This document shows, piece by piece, positions 24,330 to 32,318 of a stretch of 64,000 nucleotides of DNA. Within the stretch, counting starts at the first letter, position 1, and the number at the start of each line of letters is the position of its first letter. The notes beneath the pieces are model-generated. The model was not told the DNA's origin and did no database searches. It worked only from the letters and a program-made list of their open reading frames with translations. A program made the position numbers and the translations under genes. The stretch covers positions 496,001-560,000 of the forward strand of contig NZ_JAFBBP010000001.1 of assembly GCF_016907275.1 (NCBI RefSeq), read 5' to 3'. The DNA is from Micromonospora luteifusca (lineage in GTDB: Bacteria > Actinomycetota > Actinomycetes > Mycobacteriales > Micromonosporaceae).

Positions 24330-26246
24330 ATGACTGTCCCACTCGCATCATCGTCGCTCGACCGCGCCGGGTCGAGGCTCGGCACCCTGCGTACCCGGGC
24401 CTCCGCCACCGTCGCGGCCCTCGCCGTCACGGCGGCTGCCGTCGCGGTGACCGTCGCGACCTCGTCACCCGCCACCGCCGAGCCGGGCAGCGTCGTCGTC
24501 TCGGAGAACTTCTCGACCGGGTCGCTGCCCGCCGGTTGGAACGCGGTGGACGGCACCTGGAAGGTCGAGAACGGCCGGCTGTACGGCACGTCGACCAGCT
24601 CCAGCGAGAACAACAAGATCACTTTCGGGCGGCACCTCAACGACTTCCGCCTTGAGGCGACGATGCGCTTCGAGTCGGTGTCGGCCGCCACGCGCTGGGC
24701 ATCGCTCGGCGTCGACGTGCCCGCCGACGGCGCCACCCCGTGGTGGATCGCCACCATGCGTAGCGGCACCACCGCCGCCAACGGCCTGGAGTTCGCCCAG
24801 CGGACCACGGCCAACGCCTGGGTCGTGACGAACACCGCCTCGGCTCCGTACGCCGCCGGCACCGGTCGGGACGTCCGCGTCGCCGTCGAGGTGCACGGAA
24901 ACCAGGCCCGCTGGATCTTCGACGGGCGGGAGGCGATGCGGACGAACAGCCTCCAGCGCTCTGCCAACGGCATCCAGGGGCTCTTCGTCAACGGCGCCAC
25001 CGTGTCGTACGACGACGTCATTGTCACCGAGCTGGCGCCGAACGGCTACATCCGCCCCGAGGGCAGCCCGTTCACGGTGATCGCCCACCGGGGCGCGTCC
25101 GCCGCCGCACCGGAGAACACCCTCGTGGCGCAGGAGATCGCGCGTAAGGGCGGTGCCGACTGGATCGAGAACGACGTCCAGCCGAGCAAGGACGGCATCC
25201 CGTTCATCCTGCACGACGACACCGTCGACCGGACCACCGACGGCACCGGCGCCATCCGGGACCTGACCGCCGCGCAGATCAAGGCGCTCGACGCCGGCTC
25301 CTGGTTCGGCCCGCAGTACGTCGGCGAGCGGGTGCCCACCCTCGCCGAGCAGCTCGCCGACCTGCGGACCCGGGGCGGCAACCTCCTCGTGGAGATCAAG
25401 GGCAAGCACACCCGGGACGAGGTCGCCACGATCATCCAGGTGATCCGGGACGAGCAGATGATGGGCCGGGTCTTCATCCAGAGCTTCGAGGTCGACGCCC
25501 TGAAGTACACCTACGCGATCGCCCCCGAGCTGCCGCTCGGCCTGCTCCGCAGCAGCCTCGACGCCGACCCGGTGGCGATCGCGAAGGAGCTGCACCTGAC
25601 CGCGTACAACCCGGACGGCAACGCACTGCTGGCCAAGCCGGAGGTCGTCGCCCCGCTGCACGCCGCCGGGGTCGCCGTGATGGCCTGGACGATGGACTCC
25701 GCCGGTCTCTGGCAGCGATTGGAGCGGATCGGCACCGACGCGATCATCACCAACCGCGCGTCCGAGCTGGTCGGCTGGAACTCGGCATTCCTTCAGCGGG
25801 CCTCCGCCGACCCGACCGTGGCCATCACCTCGCCCGCCAACGGCGCTCGGCTCGACCGGGCGCAGTCCCCGGTGATCGCGGTTGCCGCGACCAACGCGGA
25901 CACCGTCACCGTCACGCTCGACGGCAAGAAGTCGGCCGCCGGAAGCAAGCTCGACCTGGCCAAGCTGACCGCCGGCCGGCACACCATCTCCACCGAGGCG
26001 ACCGGGCCGGAGGGCACCGCCACCGCGACCAGCACCTTTACCGTGACGGTGAGCCAGGCCGGCCTCGGCTACCTGATCCTCACTTCGGGCGCCGATCCGG
26101 CCGCCGTCACCGCGATGACCACCAAGCTGGCCCACGCCCAGTACGCCCAGCTGGCCACGTACGCCGACCGACAGGCCGGCGAACTGGTGCCGGCCGCGGT
26201 CGCCAGCGTCATCGCCGCCGACGCCCGCACCCTCGCGCTGAAGTAG
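24330..26246 (+). CDS. Secreted glycerophosphodiester phosphodiesterase with lectin-like N-domain
   Basis: A 638-residue exported enzyme. A twin-hydrophobic signal (VAALAVTAAAVAVTVATSSPATA) leads to a ~200-residue concanavalin-like beta domain (VSENFSTGSLPAGWNAVDGT...SYDDVIVTEL). The GDPD TIM barrel at ~245-490 has catalytic VIAHRGASAAAPENT, WIENDVQPSKDG and FILHDDTVDRTTDG, and the LLVEIKGK and FIQSFEVDAL strands. A C-terminal Ig-like domain (PTVAITSPANGARL) and a helical tail follow. It should cleave glycerophosphodiesters to glycerol-3-phosphate and an alcohol, perhaps from teichoic acids or lipids outside the cell. ATG at 24330 directly precedes the signal region. It is followed by a strong hairpin. 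Confidence 0.92.
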   Translation: MTVPLASSSLDRAGSRLGTLRTRASATVAALAVTAAAVAVTVATSSPATAEPGSVVVSENFSTGSLPAGWNAVDGTWKVENGRLYGTSTSSSENNKITFGRHLNDFRLEATMRFESVSAATRWASLGVDVPADGATPWWIATMRSGTTAANGLEFAQRTTANAWVVTNTASAPYAAGTGRDVRVAVEVHGNQARWIFDGREAMRTNSLQRSANGIQGLFVNGATVSYDDVIVTELAPNGYIRPEGSPFTVIAHRGASAAAPENTLVAQEIARKGGADWIENDVQPSKDGIPFILHDDTVDRTTDGTGAIRDLTAAQIKALDAGSWFGPQYVGERVPTLAEQLADLRTRGGNLLVEIKGKHTRDEVATIIQVIRDEQMMGRVFIQSFEVDALKYTYAIAPELPLGLLRSSLDADPVAIAKELHLTAYNPDGNALLAKPEVVAPLHAAGVAVMAWTMDSAGLWQRLERIGTDAIITNRASELVGWNSAFLQRASADPTVAITSPANGARLDRAQSPVIAVAATNADTVTVTLDGKKSAAGSKLDLAKLTAGRHTISTEATGPEGTATATSTFTVTVSQAGLGYLILTSGADPAAVTAMTTKLAHAQYAQLATYADRQAGELVPAAVASVIAADARTLALK

Positions 26247-26262
26247 CGGTCCGGCATCGCAC

Positions 26263-26300
26263 GCTGGCCCCCGCCGTCGAGTCCGACGGTGGGGGCCAGC
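26263..26300. terminator. Strong hairpin between convergent genes
   Basis: A 17-bp stem with one G-U pair (gctggcccccgccgtcg at 26263-26279, cgacggtgggggccagc at 26284-26300) and a 4-nt loop sits between the GDPD stop at 26246 and the convergent membrane-protein stop at 26317. Likely a bidirectional terminator. Confidence 0.75.
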
Positions 26301-26316
26301 GCATCGAGTGGCGTCC

Positions 26317-26925
26317 TCAGTGGATCGCGACGGGCGATGTGGTCCGTTCATCCTGCCGCGCCACCGTCGGCAGTGCCGGCGCCAAGGCAACCAGCATGCA
26401 CAGGCCGCCGATGGGGAGCAGGTCGAGGGTGACCACCGGCATGACGATGCCGGCGAGCAGCAGCGGCACGCTCCACCACGGCAGCCGCCGCTTGGCGGCG
26501 AGCAGGCCCGCGAGGACGACCAGGCCGAGGAAGAACATCTGGGGTACGACGTCGTAGAAGGCCACCTCGACCCCGGGGATGTCCTTGAAGTCCGCGGCGA
26601 GCGCCGACATCTCCGCCCGGTCCGCGGCCAGGAGCCCCTCCACGATGTCGGCGCCGAACTGCACCATCGTCGCGGCGAGCCCGATCAACGTGAGGGTCAC
26701 CACCCCGGTACGCCACGGGCTGCGGGGCAGCAGGCGGGCCAGCGTGAGGACCCCCGGGACGAAGAACACCATGCCGGCCAGGCCGATCAGGTGCGCGGCC
26801 TGCCAGTCGAACCCCGGGCCGTACACCCCGTCGGACTTTCCCCACAGACGCACGAGGCCGTAGGCCGCGATGCCGATGGGACCGGCGATCACATAGAGCG
26901 CAGCGCGTTTCATGCCAGCCATCAT
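26317..26925 (-). CDS. Six-TM membrane protein of unknown function
   Basis: A 202-residue integral membrane protein with about six TM segments (ALYVIAGPIGIAAYGLV, LIGLAGMVFFVPGVLTLA, GVVTLTLIGLAATMV, MFFLGLVVLAGLLAA, SVPLLLAGIVMPVVTL, GLCMLVALAPALPT). A short acidic stretch between TM3 and TM4 contains EMSALAADFKD. Starts at 26925 (MMAGMKRAA) or 26913 (MKRAA) are both possible. No catalytic motif is visible. It is monocistronic, with a short gap to unrelated genes on both sides. Confidence 0.75.
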   Translation of the reverse strand: MMAGMKRAALYVIAGPIGIAAYGLVRLWGKSDGVYGPGFDWQAAHLIGLAGMVFFVPGVLTLARLLPRSPWRTGVVTLTLIGLAATMVQFGADIVEGLLAADRAEMSALAADFKDIPGVEVAFYDVVPQMFFLGLVVLAGLLAAKRRLPWWSVPLLLAGIVMPVVTLDLLPIGGLCMLVALAPALPTVARQDERTTSPVAIH

Positions 26926-27042
26926 CTGGCCGGCCCCGCTCGTCCGACCTCCGGGAACACCCCTCGGGTGGCCCTGGGATTCGCATCAGGTCTTCCACCG
27001 AGCAAACCCTTGGTTTCGCACACCGCCCCGCCAGCAGAGCGG

Positions 27043-27591
27043 TCAGGGCTGGAACGGCCGGCGAGCCAGCGTGGTTTCGTCCGGAAAGGCCAACGAACTG
27101 AAGAACTTCTCCGTTTCGGCGCTTCGGATAGCTTCGATCTTTGCGAGCAACGCTTCAGTTGCCTCAAAGGCGAGCTGCTCGCGCTGCGCCGGATCAGCCG
27201 TGGTCTCGGCACGGCCGAATGCGAGTTTCCACTGGTTGTTCGCCTCGATGAGCCCAAAGTGGGTGCGCCGCAACAGGGCCCACATCTGATCCCACTGATA
27301 GAAGGTCCGCAGCGCCGTGGCCGTCGCGATGATCACGCCGGAGGCCGCGATTATGAGGTTCTTCCCCGGGTAGCTGAAGCCCGCGAGCAGCGGGAGAGAC
27401 GCGCTGATGACGATGACCAGGATGCCGCTGAATCGGAACAGCCGGCGGTGCCATTTCGCCCGCCAATCGTACTGATCCCGGAGCTTGTTGACACTCGCCT
27501 CGGCCAGCGTCCGGTAACCCTGTAACGGATCTTCAAAAGCCGCCTTCTGCGATCCGGCCAACACCCCACTGCGCCTTCTGTAAATAGACAC
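27043..27591 (-). CDS. DUF4231 membrane protein
   Basis: A 182-residue protein with two adjacent TM segments (FRFSGILVIVISASLPLLAGF and LIIAASGVIIATATALRTFYQW) flanked by soluble helices. The DPLQGYRTLAEASVNKLRDQYDW start and the long C-terminal helix fit the DUF4231 family, which occurs in actinobacteria and in some defence or SLATT-like contexts (two TM plus helix architecture). GTG at 27591 lies one base from the stop of the upstream GDPD gene at 27593, so they form one operon. Function unknown; SLATT-type proteins are proposed pore-forming effectors, but the fit here is only architectural. Confidence 0.8.
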   Translation of the reverse strand: MSIYRRRSGVLAGSQKAAFEDPLQGYRTLAEASVNKLRDQYDWRAKWHRRLFRFSGILVIVISASLPLLAGFSYPGKNLIIAASGVIIATATALRTFYQWDQMWALLRRTHFGLIEANNQWKLAFGRAETTADPAQREQLAFEATEALLAKIEAIRSAETEKFFSSLAFPDETTLARRPFQP

Positions 27592-27592
27592 C

Positions 27593-28450
27593 TCACGATG
27601 CTAGATCCTTGCCGCGAGACGGTCTATAGCCCGAGAATACGATGTTGTCGGCGAATTGACGGGCGAACAACTCCTGCTCGGGGGAAACGACCGGCCAGGC
27701 AATCACCGGAACACCGCGTCGGCGCCACCACGCTGTCAGGCCGGAAGGAAATCCGCCGACCTCGTAGGCCAGGAAATCCGGGCGGGTGACCAGGTTGCTG
27801 GCCATGCTGCGGCCGACCATTCGCGTCACCGGCCCGGCCGAGCGGAGCAGTCCGCAGATTCGCCCCACCGGCACCCGCCGGTGGGGCGGCATCCGCAGCA
27901 CCGCGACCCGCAGTGCCGCCACCAGCAACGGGTCGAAGGATTCGACCGCGTAGCGCCCCGGGTAGCCTGCCGTCTGCCGAAAAACCTCGTCCACAAGATC
28001 AAAGTTGAGTGACAGGCTCGGCCGTTTGAGCTCGATCAGGAGTGGCACCCGCCCAGCAACCCGCTCCAACACCTCGACAAGGGTGGGAATGCGCTGGTCG
28101 GTGCCGTTCAACCGGAGTCGCTGCCGGTCGGCTGGGGTGAGCTCCGCGGTGGAGGTCGACTGACCAGTGAGCTCGGTCAAATCATGGTCGTGCACCACGA
28201 CGAGCTCGCCGGCTCTGGTGAGCTGCACGTCCAACTCGCAGGCATAGCCTTCACCGGCCGCCGCCTCGAAGGCAGCAAGCGAGTTGGCAGGTCGGCCGTC
28301 GCCGGTCAGGCCTCGGTGTGCGACCGGGGTTTCCCGCAGCCAGCGGTCGTCGGACGCCACACGTTCCTCCTGAGCCTCCGAGCCCACACCGTCGTGTTCC
28401 GGAAGCTCCTCGGTACGGCTCGCGCGATGGTTCATAGCGGCCCGTCGCAC
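27593..28450 (-). CDS. Cytoplasmic glycerophosphodiester phosphodiesterase family protein
   Basis: A 285-residue GDPD-family TIM-barrel enzyme without a signal peptide. Motifs: VAHRGLTGDGRPANSLAAF (His-Arg-Gly, with Asn in place of the more usual Glu-Asn-Thr), ELDVQLTRAGELVVVHDHDL, and a LLIELKRPSLS strand with Glu and Lys. GTG at 28450 is preferred because GGGAGG lies 6 nt upstream; longer in-frame starts exist. It is the first gene of a two-gene unit with DUF4231. The divergent insertion sequence begins 73 bp upstream of its start and may have displaced its native promoter. Confidence 0.88.
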   Translation of the reverse strand: MRRAAMNHRASRTEELPEHDGVGSEAQEERVASDDRWLRETPVAHRGLTGDGRPANSLAAFEAAAGEGYACELDVQLTRAGELVVVHDHDLTELTGQSTSTAELTPADRQRLRLNGTDQRIPTLVEVLERVAGRVPLLIELKRPSLSLNFDLVDEVFRQTAGYPGRYAVESFDPLLVAALRVAVLRMPPHRRVPVGRICGLLRSAGPVTRMVGRSMASNLVTRPDFLAYEVGGFPSGLTAWWRRRGVPVIAWPVVSPEQELFARQFADNIVFSGYRPSRGKDLAS

Positions 28451-28522
28451 GATAAGCCTCCCTGCGAACGCCTTCGGTGGTCCATCCACGGTAGACATTG
28501 CCGGAGGTTGCCACCGTCCGTC

Positions 28523-28542
28523 TAGGGCGTGTCCTGCCGATC
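28523..28542 (+). repeat. IS left inverted repeat
   Basis: tagggcgtgtcctgccgatc, the exact reverse complement of bases 29791-29810. The sequence resembles the GGGCGTGTCC ends seen in other actinobacterial IS5/IS427 elements. Confidence 0.93.
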
Positions 28543-28566
28543 TTGTAGCGGTTGATCGTTGACGAT

Positions 28567-29441
28567 ATGCCGGTGGTACGTCGTGGTGAACTGACTGACG
28601 AGGCGTGGGTGGTGATCGCGCCGCTGCTGCCCGAGCCGGGTGGTGCGCGGGGACGGTGGCGGGATCACCGTCAGGTCATCAACGGGATCCTGTGGAAGCT
28701 GCGTACGGGTGCGCCGTGGCGTGACCTGCCGGAACGCTTCGGGCCGTGGAAAACCTGCCATGAGCGTCTGCGGCGGTGGACCGCGGATGGCACCTGGGAT
28801 CGGATCCTGGCCGCGGCGCAGGTGCATGACGACGGCACACCGGTGCAGTGGACGATCAGCATCGACTCGTCGATCGTGCGGGCGCACCAGCATTCCGCTG
28901 GCGCCCGCAAAAAAGGGGCTCCCCGACAAGTCCGGCGACGCCTGGTGCGCAAGATGGCGAGGCCATCGGCCGGTCCCGAGGCGGACTGAGCACGAAGATC
29001 CACCTCGCCGTCGACGGACGCGGCCGTCCGCTGTCGATCCTGCTCACACCCGGCCAGGCCGGCGACAACTTCCAACTGTTGGCGCTGCTGGACGCGATCC
29101 GCGTCAACGAGCCTGGACCCGGACGGCCCCGCAAACGCCCCGATCTGTTGATCGCGGACAAGGGCTACGCCCATGACTCCACCCGCCGAGCCTTGCGGCA
29201 ACGGGGGATCCGGCACGTCATCCCGGAGCGCTCGGACCAGGTCGCACGCCGAGCCGCCAAGGGCAGCGCAGGCGGACGACCGCCCGCTTTCGACAAGTTG
29301 GTCTACAAGAACCGCAACGTGGTGGAACGCTGCTTCAACCGGCTCAAGCAGTGGCGCGACCTGGCCACCCGCTACGCCAAACGCGCATCCCTCTATCGAG
29401 CCAGCCTCGTCCTCATCGCCGCCATCGTCTGGCTCTCATGA
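28567..29441 (+). CDS. IS5-family (IS427 group) transposase, two frames joined by a -1 frameshift
   Basis: The N-terminal frame runs from ATG 28567 (MPVVRRGELTDEAWVVIAPL, helix-turn-helix region with NGILWKLRTGAPWRDLPERF, and the first catalytic Asp in SIDSSIVRAHQH). The second frame, one base back, carries the rest of the DDE core: GLSTKIHLAVDGRGRPL, second Asp in LLIADKGYAH, and Glu in RNVVERCFNRLKQW. The join is at the A-run aaaaaagg (28909-28916), where slipping back one base links the frames. Programmed frameshifting is well known in this group, so this is probably one functional DDE transposase of ~290 residues, not a broken gene. Confidence 0.87.
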
Positions 29442-29753
29442 TCACTCGGATGCGTCATCCAGGATCACAAGCTCGTTCAACCCACCGATCACCCGAACGT
29501 CGAGATCCCAACGTTCGGCGAGATCGGTGATCGTCGCGTACTCACCACCTGTCAGCCGCACCCGGTAGTCGAGGACGTTGACGCAGAGCGTGTCCAGCCC
29601 CAGCTGCTCCTCGCCCGCCATCACGTCCACCAGCGAGTCCGCGAGCCGTGTATCCAGGGGTGCACCCATCTCGGCCTCAGCCTGTGCATCAGCCCGTCCC
29701 GATAGCACCTCGACCAGATGCTGAAAGCGCCAGCGATCCTCGGTCCAGTACAC
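29442..29753 (-). CDS. Immunity-protein-like small protein inside the IS ends (MafI-like)
   Basis: A 103-residue acidic soluble protein. It begins with GTG (YWTEDRWRFQHLVEVLSGRA) and its core LGLDTLCVNVLDYRVRLTGG, EYATITDLAERWDLDVRVIG resembles MafI-type immunity proteins, which have a similar ExLxLxxLxxNLxExxVxLxxxEYxxIxxLxxRxxL pattern. I recognise the pattern from memory and could not confirm it by a search. It sits in the opposite orientation directly after the transposase (stops abut at 29441/29442) and before the right IS end. No toxin gene is near. It may be a passenger carried by the IS, or a stranded remnant of a toxin-immunity locus. Confidence 0.65.
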   Translation of the reverse strand: MYWTEDRWRFQHLVEVLSGRADAQAEAEMGAPLDTRLADSLVDVMAGEEQLGLDTLCVNVLDYRVRLTGGEYATITDLAERWDLDVRVIGGLNELVILDDASE

Positions 29754-29790
29754 GGCCGAAGCATGTCATGACCGGGACTACCAATCCATG

Positions 29791-29810
29791 ATCGGCAGGA
29801 CACGCCCTAG
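29791..29810 (-). repeat. IS right inverted repeat
   Basis: gatcggcaggacacgcccta, a perfect inverted copy of the left end at 28523-28542. It is followed by G at 29811, so CTAG spans the junction as on the left side. Confidence 0.93.
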
Positions 29811-30002
29811 TCGCGCAGGGCCACGCGGCGCCTACGACCACGCAACTGCGATCGGGTGTGCCGTCGAGCGGGGGCCGCCAGGCGCGATGCGCGTGCGTGC
29901 GGTCGGCAGGAGTGCGGCCCCGGGGCGCGGCGAGAGTGGCTGGTCAGGGCACCGCAAACGGGAACACCCAACCCCTTCCACTCCTAACATATAGCGCATT
30001 GG

Positions 30003-30021
30003 GGGGCTTGCGGCAAGGCCC
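30003..30021. promoter_or_regulatory. Rifamycin-associated element (RAE)
   Basis: A 19-bp inverted repeat, GGGGCTTGC-G-GCAAGGCCC. It differs by one base in the right arm from the published RAE palindrome as I remember it (GGGGCTTGCGGCAAGCCCC). It is 58 bp upstream of the HelR start. RAE sites mark rifamycin-inducible genes in actinomycetes (rox, rph, helR). A second arm pair, TTGCGGCA (30008-30015) and TGCCGCAA (30028-30035), overlaps it and could form an alternative hairpin. Confidence 0.82.
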
Positions 30022-30079
30022 GGGTCGTGCCGCAAAATCGTCGGCCGAGCCCAGAATCTGCCGAAATGGAAGTCGTGAA

Positions 30080-32233
30080 TTGAGTTCTTCTCCCGCCTCC
30101 GTGTTCGACCTTCCCGATCTCTCCCCCAAGGCAGACCCGACGCTGATCAGCCACGACGAGCAGCACTTCGCGGCCATGGCGGAGAGTCTCGGGCAGTTGC
30201 ACGCCGAACTCACCGAGCGCCTCGACGCCGAGCGCAGGGCACCTGGCGGCAAGGGCCGGCAGGCGGTGGACCGGGACATGGAGGTCCGCCGGCTGACCGG
30301 TCGCCTGCGCGCACTGAGTCGCTACGGTCTGGACCTGTGCCTCGGCCACGTGGTCGGCGGGGACGACCCCGAACCCGTCTACGTCGGTCGGCGCGGCCTC
30401 ACCGACAGCACGGGCCGACGCCTGCTGCTCGACTGGCGCTCTCCGGCGGCCGAGCCGTTCTTCGGCGCGACCCATGCCAACCCGATGGGTCTGGCGAGCC
30501 GCCGCCGGTACCGCTGGACCCGCGGCCGGATCAGCGACTACTGGGACGAGGTGTTCACCCCCGACGGATTCGTGGGGCACGCCGTCGCGCTGGACGACCA
30601 GTCCGCGTTCATCGCGAGCCTGGGCAGCGCTCGGTCGACCCGGATGCGAGACGTGCTCAGTACGATCCAGGCCGACCAGGACGCCATCATCCGCGCCGGG
30701 TCGGCCGGCACGCTCGTCGTCGACGGCGGCCCCGGCACGGGCAAGACCGTCGTCGCGTTGCACCGCACCGCCTATCTGCTCTACTCCGATCCTCGCCTCA
30801 ACCAGCGCCGAGGTGGGGTGCTCTTCGTCGGGCCGCACCAGCCCTACCTGGCCTACGTCGCCGACGTCCTTCCCAGCCTCGGAGAGGAGGACGTGCAGAC
30901 GTGCACCCTGCGCGACCTCGTGCCCGAGGGCGCCTCGGCAACCATCGAACCCGACCCGGACGTCGCCCGGCTGAAGGCCTCCGCGGACCTGGTCACGGCG
31001 ATCGACGCGGCGGTCCGGTTCTACGAGGAACCACCGGTCAGCCCGATGACGGTCACGACCGACGTCTCCGACATCCGGCTGAGCGCCGACGACTGGGCCA
31101 ACGCGTTCGAGGCGCCGGGGCCCGGCACGCCGCACAACGAGGCGCGGGACGACATCTGGGAGGAGTTGCTCACGATCCTGGTCGACAAGTCCGACGGCGA
31201 CGAGCCCGACGACCTGCTCCGTAGGTCACTGCTGCGAAACAGGGAGCTGCGGACGACTTTCAACCGCGCCTGGCCGGTGCTCGACCCGGCCGATCTCGTC
31301 GGAGACCTGTGGTCGGTGCCCGCGTACCTGCGCAAGTGCGCCCCCTGGCTCAGCGCCGAGGAGGTCCGGCTGCTGCAGCGCGGCGACGCCCGGGCCTGGA
31401 CCGTGTCCGACCTGCCGCTTCTGGACGCGGCCCGAAAGCGGCTCGGCGACCCGAAGGGGTCCGAACACAGCCGTCGGCGTGACCCCGCTGCCGCCGTCGA
31501 ACGCGAACACATGGCCAGGGTCGTCGACGAACTGCTCGCGGCCGACGCCTACGACGATGGTGAAGGCCTGCTGACGATGTTGCGCCAGCCCGACCTGCGG
31601 GACGCCCTGATGGACGATTCGGCACTGCCCGGCACCGAAGCGGACCTGCTCGCCGGCCCGTTCGCGCACATCGTCGTCGACGAGGCCCAGGAACTGACCG
31701 ACGCCCAGTGGCAGATGTTGCTGGCGCGCTGCCCGTCGCGCAGCTTCACCATCGTCGGGGACCGCGCCCAGGCCCGGCACGGGTTCACGGAGTCGTGGCA
31801 GGAACGCCTCGAGCGGGTCGGGCTCGACCGGATCACCGTGGCCTCCCTGAGCATCAACTACCGGACGCCGGAGGAGGTCATGGCGGAAGCCGAGCCGGTC
31901 ATCCGGTCTGTGCTCCCGGACGCCAACGTGCCGACCTCGATCCGCAGCAACGGGCTCGCCGTCGTACACGGATCTGTTTCTGACCTCTCCTCGATCCTGC
32001 ACACCTGGCTCGCCGCGCACGTCGACGGGATAGCGTGCGTCATCGGTCACCCGACGTTCCGGCCGATGTCCCGCGTCCGGTCGCTGAGCCCGGAGCAGGC
32101 CAAGGGGCTCGAATTCGACCTGGTCGTCCTCATCGACCCGGAAGCCTTCGGTGCGGGCATCGAAGGGGCGGTCGACCGCTACGTCGCGATGACCCGGGCG
32201 ACCCAGCAACTCGTCATCCTGACGAGCCCCTGA
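30080..32233 (+). CDS. helR: HelR-type RNA polymerase recycling ATPase (HelD family, UvrD-like)
   Basis: A 717-residue superfamily-1 helicase-like ATPase. The N-terminal helical arm (DEQHFAAMAESLGQLHAELT) is followed by LLDWRSPAAEPFF and Walker A GGPGTGKT (residues 216-223). Walker B-like FAHIVVDEAQELTDAQW, the motif III-like FTIVGDRAQ, SINYRTPEEVM and the C-terminal motif YVAMTRATQQLVIL follow. HelD-family proteins pry nucleic acid and bound inhibitors from RNA polymerase; HelR confers rifamycin tolerance. TTG at 30080 is supported by GGAAG 7 nt upstream; GTG at 30101 is an alternative. An RAE element lies just upstream, which strongly supports HelR over generic HelD and indicates rifamycin-inducible expression. 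Confidence 0.9.
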   Translation: MSSSPASVFDLPDLSPKADPTLISHDEQHFAAMAESLGQLHAELTERLDAERRAPGGKGRQAVDRDMEVRRLTGRLRALSRYGLDLCLGHVVGGDDPEPVYVGRRGLTDSTGRRLLLDWRSPAAEPFFGATHANPMGLASRRRYRWTRGRISDYWDEVFTPDGFVGHAVALDDQSAFIASLGSARSTRMRDVLSTIQADQDAIIRAGSAGTLVVDGGPGTGKTVVALHRTAYLLYSDPRLNQRRGGVLFVGPHQPYLAYVADVLPSLGEEDVQTCTLRDLVPEGASATIEPDPDVARLKASADLVTAIDAAVRFYEEPPVSPMTVTTDVSDIRLSADDWANAFEAPGPGTPHNEARDDIWEELLTILVDKSDGDEPDDLLRRSLLRNRELRTTFNRAWPVLDPADLVGDLWSVPAYLRKCAPWLSAEEVRLLQRGDARAWTVSDLPLLDAARKRLGDPKGSEHSRRRDPAAAVEREHMARVVDELLAADAYDDGEGLLTMLRQPDLRDALMDDSALPGTEADLLAGPFAHIVVDEAQELTDAQWQMLLARCPSRSFTIVGDRAQARHGFTESWQERLERVGLDRITVASLSINYRTPEEVMAEAEPVIRSVLPDANVPTSIRSNGLAVVHGSVSDLSSILHTWLAAHVDGIACVIGHPTFRPMSRVRSLSPEQAKGLEFDLVVLIDPEAFGAGIEGAVDRYVAMTRATQQLVILTSP

Positions 32234-32318
32234 GGACGGCTGGAAATCACGTTGATCCAGAGTCATCGACTCGCTACCGTCCGCACGTCCGACCACGAGT
32301 GCGGGGAGCGAGGCTGTC

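Larger units (their letters stand above)
28523..29810 (+). mobile_element. IS5-family insertion sequence with extra passenger gene
   Basis: A 1,288-bp element bounded by perfect 20-bp inverted repeats. Both ends sit in CTAG (28522-28525 and 29808-29811), fitting the 2-4 bp TA/CTAG target duplication of the IS427 group. The transposase ends at 29441, yet the right repeat is ~350 bp further on. The intervening DNA encodes a small protein on the minus strand that resembles an immunity factor. The intact ends suggest a recent or still mobile element. Confidence 0.85.

Noticed and set aside
27043..27591. DUF4231 protein as a defence (SLATT) effector
   Set aside because: Only the two-TM architecture agrees; there is no neighbouring nucleotide cyclase, NUDIX or sensor gene, so a defence call is not supported.
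28567..29441. Transposase as a pseudogene
   Set aside because: The only disruption is at an A6 slippery run and both catalytic parts are intact, which fits programmed frameshifting known in this IS group.
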